This document shows, piece by piece, positions 7,570-9,134 of a stretch of DNA of 9,134 nt. The notes under the pieces are model-generated. The model did not search any database, was not told the origin of the DNA, and worked only from the letters and a program-made list of their open reading frames with translations. Position 1 is the stretch's first letter; each line of letters starts with the position of its first letter. The translations under genes and the position numbers were made by a program. Source of the DNA: Anaerolineae bacterium (GTDB lineage Bacteria > Chloroflexota > Anaerolineae > UBA4142). The stretch is taken from contig DAIDTM010000084.1 in assembly GCA_027457205.1 (NCBI GenBank), forward strand, positions 1 to 9,134, read 5' to 3'.

Positions 7570-7759
7570 TGTAGCAATCGGTCAGGCGCTCGTGCAGCCA
7601 TTTGGTCTCTTCGTCGTCGCCGGCTTGACGCGCGTCGTCGTGGTCAGGTCGCCTCGCGGTGACTCGCGTCTCCGTCGGCTCGCCGACGACGAACGCGAGT
7701 TTGCCTAATCGGCTGGACGAGTTGCTGCCGGCAGTCTCATCGAAATTGGGTTGGGACAT
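7562..7759 (-). CDS. Small hydrophilic protein of unknown function, overlapping the ilvD start
   Basis: I do not recognise this 65-residue product. It begins MSQPNFDETAGSNSSS, continues through LGKLAFVVGEPTETRV and ends in an acidic, polar tail (DDEETKWLHERLTDCYND). It has no membrane segment and no signal peptide. The start at 7759 has a strong GGAGG 5 nt upstream; an in-frame ATG at 7780 lies in the dyad. The TGA stop (7564-7562) overlaps the ilvD ATG (7569) by 8 nt. The gene lies directly behind the candidate attenuator, so it would be the first structural cistron of the ilv message. It contains few Ile, Val or Leu codons, so it is not itself a control peptide. It may be a real small protein, or mainly a device that brings ribosomes to the weakly initiated ilvD. 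Confidence 0.6.
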   Translation of the reverse strand: MSQPNFDETAGSNSSSRLGKLAFVVGEPTETRVTARRPDHDDARQAGDDEETKWLHERLTDCYND

Positions 7760-7764
7760 TTTCG

Positions 7765-7769
7765 CCTCC
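7765..7769 (-). promoter_or_regulatory. Strong ribosome binding site of the 65-aa frame
   Basis: GGAGG on the minus strand lies 5 nt before the ATG at 7759. It is the best Shine-Dalgarno match near ilvD and supports translation of the small frame. Confidence 0.7.
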
Positions 7770-7774
7770 GCGTG

Positions 7775-7795
7775 GGACAAATTTGAAATTTGTCC
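7775..7795. repeat. Perfect 10+1+10 bp dyad just after the attenuator T-tract
   Basis: GGACAAATTT (7775-7784) and AAATTTGTCC (7786-7795) are perfect inverted arms around one central base. The dyad lies between the T-tract of the terminator and the GGAGG of the 65-aa frame. It could be an operator, an mRNA 5' hairpin that shows after readthrough, or another short interspersed repeat. The sequence alone does not decide. Confidence 0.65.
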
Positions 7796-7829
7796 AACAA
7801 AAACAAAACCGCCTGTCGGTTCAGGCGGT
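7796..7829 (-). terminator. Intrinsic terminator of the ilv attenuator
   Basis: On the minus strand ACCGCCTG (7829-7822) pairs perfectly with CAGGCGGT (7815-7808) across a 6-nt loop, AACCGA. The T-rich run TTTTGTTTTTGTT (7808-7796) follows at once. It lies 27 nt after the leader peptide stop codon and about 37 nt before the next start, which is the classic place for an attenuator. No gene on this strand ends just before it except the leader peptide. Confidence 0.85.
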
Positions 7830-7855
7830 CTCTTCTGGTCGATTCTTGCTTTCGA

Positions 7856-7975
7856 CTAGCGTCGAGTGCGTCTCTCGACTTTCGCCCAAACCAATCTACG
7901 CCTGTCGCTAAGAATGCTAACAAGCGTAATAAGGACGACAATAATCGAAAGACTGGTTGCAGTCACGGGCATCAT
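7856..7975 (-). CDS. Branched-chain amino acid leader peptide (39 aa)
   Basis: A 39-residue frame that starts MMPVTATS, then the core LSIIVVLITLVSIL (residues 9-22), then SDRRRLVWAKVERRTRR and TAG. Eleven of the 14 core codons are Ile, Val or Leu; in all 15 of 39 are (4 Ile, 6 Val, 5 Leu). AAGGAAG lies 6 nt before the ATG at 7975. The frame is followed by the terminator at 7829-7796 and then the ilv genes. This matches the plan of enterobacterial leader peptides such as IlvL, whose job is to be translated as a sensor, not to make a stable product. There is no close sequence match to IlvL; the likeness is in composition and position. Alternative: a small single-span membrane protein, since the core is hydrophobic and followed by RRR. 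The position ahead of an intrinsic terminator and ilvD favours the leader role. Confidence 0.8.
   Translation of the reverse strand: MMPVTATSLSIIVVLITLVSILSDRRRLVWAKVERRTRR
7883..7894 (-). promoter_or_regulatory. Antiterminator strand within the leader peptide frame
   Basis: UUGGUUUGGGCG (leader codons 27-31) can pair with CGCCUGAACCGA at 7827-7816 over 12 consecutive positions, three of them G-U. That takes 6 of the 8 bases of the terminator's 5' arm and its whole loop, so the two structures exclude each other. The strand lies 5-6 codons after the Ile/Val/Leu run, so a ribosome stalled in the run would leave it free. A second short match, CAGGCG at 7904-7899, copies the terminator's 3' arm and could compete in the same way. 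Confidence 0.65.
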
Positions 7976-7981
7976 ATTTTT

Positions 7982-7988
7982 CTTCCTT
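7982..7988 (-). promoter_or_regulatory. Ribosome binding site of the leader peptide
   Basis: AAGGAAG on the minus strand lies 6 nt before the first ATG (7975). It supports the first of the two tandem ATG codons as the start. Confidence 0.75.
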
Positions 7989-7996
7989 GTAGGCGC

Positions 7997-8036
7997 AAAA
8001 ACACCCCGCGTTAGTTCATCGGCGAAGGGCGCGGGG
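7997..8036 (-). terminator. Upstream GC hairpin with T-tract in the leader (possible second terminator or pause site)
   Basis: CCCCGCG (8036-8030) pairs with CGCGGGG (8010-8004) over 7 G-C pairs around a 19-nt loop, followed by TGTTTTT. It lies between the predicted promoter and the leader peptide. The large loop makes it weaker as a terminator. It may stop readthrough from the pucR side, serve as a pause hairpin that synchronises the ribosome with polymerase, or protect the 5' end. The loop holds TTCGCC (8026-8021), which can pair with GGCGAA (7886-7881) next to the antiterminator strand. Confidence 0.5.
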
Positions 8037-8063
8037 CAGATTATTCAAACCGATTGTGAAACG

Positions 8064-8092
8064 AGTATAACAGGTGTAACCGTCAACGTCTA
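8064..8092 (-). promoter_or_regulatory. Predicted promoter of the ilv leader transcript
   Basis: TAGACG (8092-8087) and TATACT (8069-8064) are separated by 17 bp, matching the -35 and -10 consensus at 4 of 6 and 5 of 6 positions. A nearby TTGACG (8086-8081) is a better -35 hexamer but would leave only 11 bp. The implied start is near 8057, about 80 nt before the leader peptide. This is inferred from motifs only. Confidence 0.5.
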
Positions 8093-8142
8093 CGGACAAA
8101 GTGCGAGAAAGCGATAGGCGCGCGATTGTACAGGTTGCACAA

Positions 8143-8249
8143 CCCAGTGGTTAGTGGTTAGTGGGCGGTGGAAAGAAGGCTATCCACTATTTACTGACCA
8201 CTGCCCACTATCCACCAACCACTATTCACTCTCCACTACCCGCTGATCA
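8143..8249. repeat. AGTGG-rich imperfect inverted repeat after the PucR-family gene
   Basis: The left arm (about 8144-8171) is built of AGTGGTT units. The right part (about 8184-8240) is built of their complements (CCACTAT, CCACTGCCCACTATCC), giving a long imperfect hairpin with several slipped pairings. The unit continues to the TGA of the PucR-family gene (8249-8247), which appears to be within the repeat. I see no gene here. It fills most of the gap before the ilv promoter and may terminate or stabilise the upstream transcript. Confidence 0.75.
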
Positions 8250-9134
8250 CTCTTCCCGCGCCGTCAAGAGCCGATACGCACGCAGCGCGAGTTGGATGCT
8301 GAGCCGCGTCTCCGGGTTATCGAGATCGAGTCCGCTGATTTCGCGGATGCGTTCCATCCGATAGAGCAGTGTGTTGCGATGCACGAACAGCGACTCCGCG
8401 GTCTGGCTGAGGTTGCCTTTGTGCGCAAAGTACGCGCTCAGCGTCTCGATCAGGTCGGTGCCCTGCGCGCGGTCGTACTTCACCAGCGCGCCGATGACCT
8501 CCTGGCAAAAGTTCTCCAACTCCGGACTGCGTTCCAGTTGAAACAGCAGCCGATAAACATTCAGTTCGCCAAAGTACAGCGGATTGGGATTCGCCAGCCG
8601 GCGCGCCATCGAAAGCGCCTGCCGCGCCTCGCGGTACGAATCGCGCAGCCCGATCAATGCGTCAACCGGGCGACCAATGCCGATCGCGAGTGGATCGTTT
8701 GGAAATTCGGCGCTGGCTTGCCGGCGGATGCTCTCGGCGATGTACCGCGCGCTTTCGACTCCCTGCCGGGGTTCGAGTCGTCCGAAGATGACGATCTCGG
8801 TCTCGCGCGCTTGCGTCAGCACCCCAGCGCGGAACTCGCCCGTCAAGCCGTGAACGAGCGTCTCAAGCCGGCGGTACGTGGGATGCTCTTTCTTCGCCCA
8901 GGCCACGACGATTGCCGCGTGCCGACCATCCGGATCGTACTTGTTGCGTTTTGCCCAACGCGTCGCCTCGAGCGGCGAGAGACTGCCTGCCAGCAGCGCG
9001 TCGATAAAACTGCCGCGCACGCGCTTTTCCGCTTCGCTCACCGCTTTCGCCTTCGCCATTTCGAGCGCGCACGCCGCCGCGCTCTGCTCCGCGACGCTGC
9101 GATCGAACAGACCCAGCGCATCGGGCGTCGCCAG
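8247..9134 (-). CDS. PucR/CdaR-family transcriptional regulator, 3' part (enters from the right edge)
   Basis: A DNA-binding regulator of the PucR/CdaR type. The 295 visible residues begin in the helix (LFDRSVAEQSAACALEMAKAKAVSEAEKRVRGSFIDALLAG) that in this family follows an N-terminal sensor domain such as GAF, which is outside the window. Next comes a GGDEF-like CdaR region of about 120 residues (AAIVVAWAKKEHPTYRRLE through GIGRPVDALIGLRDSYREARQAL). The C-terminal PucR helix-turn-helix follows: LIETLSAYFAHKGNLSQTAESLFVHRNTLLYRMERI. The frame is open from 9134; a Met at 9059 is internal and not a start. Its effector and target are not evident. It lies on the same strand directly upstream of the ilv leader, but the repeat and the separate promoter suggest an independent unit. 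Whether it controls the ilv genes is unknown. Confidence 0.9.
   Translation of the reverse strand: MATPDALGLFDRSVAEQSAAACALEMAKAKAVSEAEKRVRGSFIDALLAGSLSPLEATRWAKRNKYDPDGRHAAIVVAWAKKEHPTYRRLETLVHGLTGEFRAGVLTQARETEIVIFGRLEPRQGVESARYIAESIRRQASAEFPNDPLAIGIGRPVDALIGLRDSYREARQALSMARRLANPNPLYFGELNVYRLLFQLERSPELENFCQEVIGALVKYDRAQGTDLIETLSAYFAHKGNLSQTAESLFVHRNTLLYRMERIREISGLDLDNPETRLSIQLALRAYRLLTAREE

Larger units (their letters stand above)
7796..8057 (-). promoter_or_regulatory. Transcription attenuator leader of the ilv operon
   Basis: The predicted leader RNA runs from about 8057 (estimated from the -10 element) through the terminator. It contains the leader peptide frame, a proximal part (GCCC 7970-7967 and AACCAG 7958-7953) able to pair with codons 28-31, the antiterminator strand (7894-7883) and the terminator. 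In the model, a ribosome stalled at uncharged Ile/Val/Leu tRNA covers the proximal part. Strand 7894-7883 is then free to pair with 7827-7816, and transcription continues into ilvD. When charged tRNA is plentiful, the terminator forms. The logic follows known enterobacterial ilv and leu attenuators. The pairings are read directly from the sequence; the behaviour is inferred. Confidence 0.75.

Noticed and set aside
7705..7941. 78-codon minus-strand frame overlapping the leader peptide, terminator and 65-aa frame
   Set aside because: It runs in another frame through the terminator hairpin and the dyad, and lacks a ribosome binding site. The leader peptide and the 65-aa frame both have one.
7796..8057. 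T-box riboswitch as the regulator of the ilv leader
   Set aside because: I searched by eye for the conserved T-box core (GGGTGGNACCGCG-like) before the terminator and did not find it. The peptide-based layout fits instead.
7866..8117. 83-codon plus-strand frame across the leader region with a hydrophobic patch (VAVTGIIFFFLVG)
   Set aside because: It is the reverse complement of the leader peptide and promoter area. No ribosome binding site was found, and the minus-strand reading explains the region much better.
8143..8249. CRISPR-like array in the AGTGG-rich stretch
   Set aside because: The units are short, degenerate and partly in inverted orientation, with no regular spacers. It is a hairpin-type repeat.

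Overview
The window holds a branched-chain amino acid (isoleucine/valine/leucine) biosynthesis cluster. Every gene lies on the minus strand, so transcription runs from high to low coordinates. The DNA is GC-rich and its gaps are filled with small palindromic interspersed repeats. The ketol-acid reductoisomerase is of the type shared with Bacteroidetes and fungi, and the dihydroxyacid dehydratase is Bacillus-like. This mix suggests a Chloroflexota-type bacterium (for example Anaerolineae), but that is inference from style, not from a phylogenetic marker.

Layout in order of transcription: (1) 9134-8247, the 3' part of a PucR/CdaR-family regulator. (2) 8249-8143, an AGTGG-rich repeat. (3) about 8092-7760, a leader region. 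It has a promoter-like sequence, a GC hairpin, an unannotated 39-codon leader peptide with the core LSIIVVLITLVSIL, an intrinsic terminator and a perfect 10+1+10 dyad. (4) 7759-7562, a 65-aa protein of unknown function whose stop overlaps the start of ilvD. (5) ilvD 7569-5890, ilvB 5830-4136, ilvN 4075-3509, ilvC 3473-2415. (6) 2311-806, a ModF/PhrA-like tandem ABC ATPase interrupted by an in-frame TAA. (7) leuA from 685, running off the left edge.

IlvBN, IlvC and IlvD carry out the acetohydroxyacid synthase, reductoisomerase and dehydratase steps. These yield 2-ketoisovalerate and 2-keto-3-methylvalerate. LeuA then draws 2-ketoisovalerate into leucine synthesis. The tandem ATPase has no obvious part in this pathway.

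The main result is a complete candidate transcription attenuator ahead of ilvD. The leader peptide has 11 Ile/Val/Leu codons within 14. The terminator is an 8-bp stem followed by a T-tract. Leader codons 28-31 can form a mutually exclusive 12-bp antiterminator with the terminator's 5' arm and loop. Secondary results: palindromic elements abut the stop codons of five genes and supply the TAG of both ilvD and ilvC. A related element is read in frame inside the ABC ATPase linker. IlvC has Asn where the catalytic Lys is expected.
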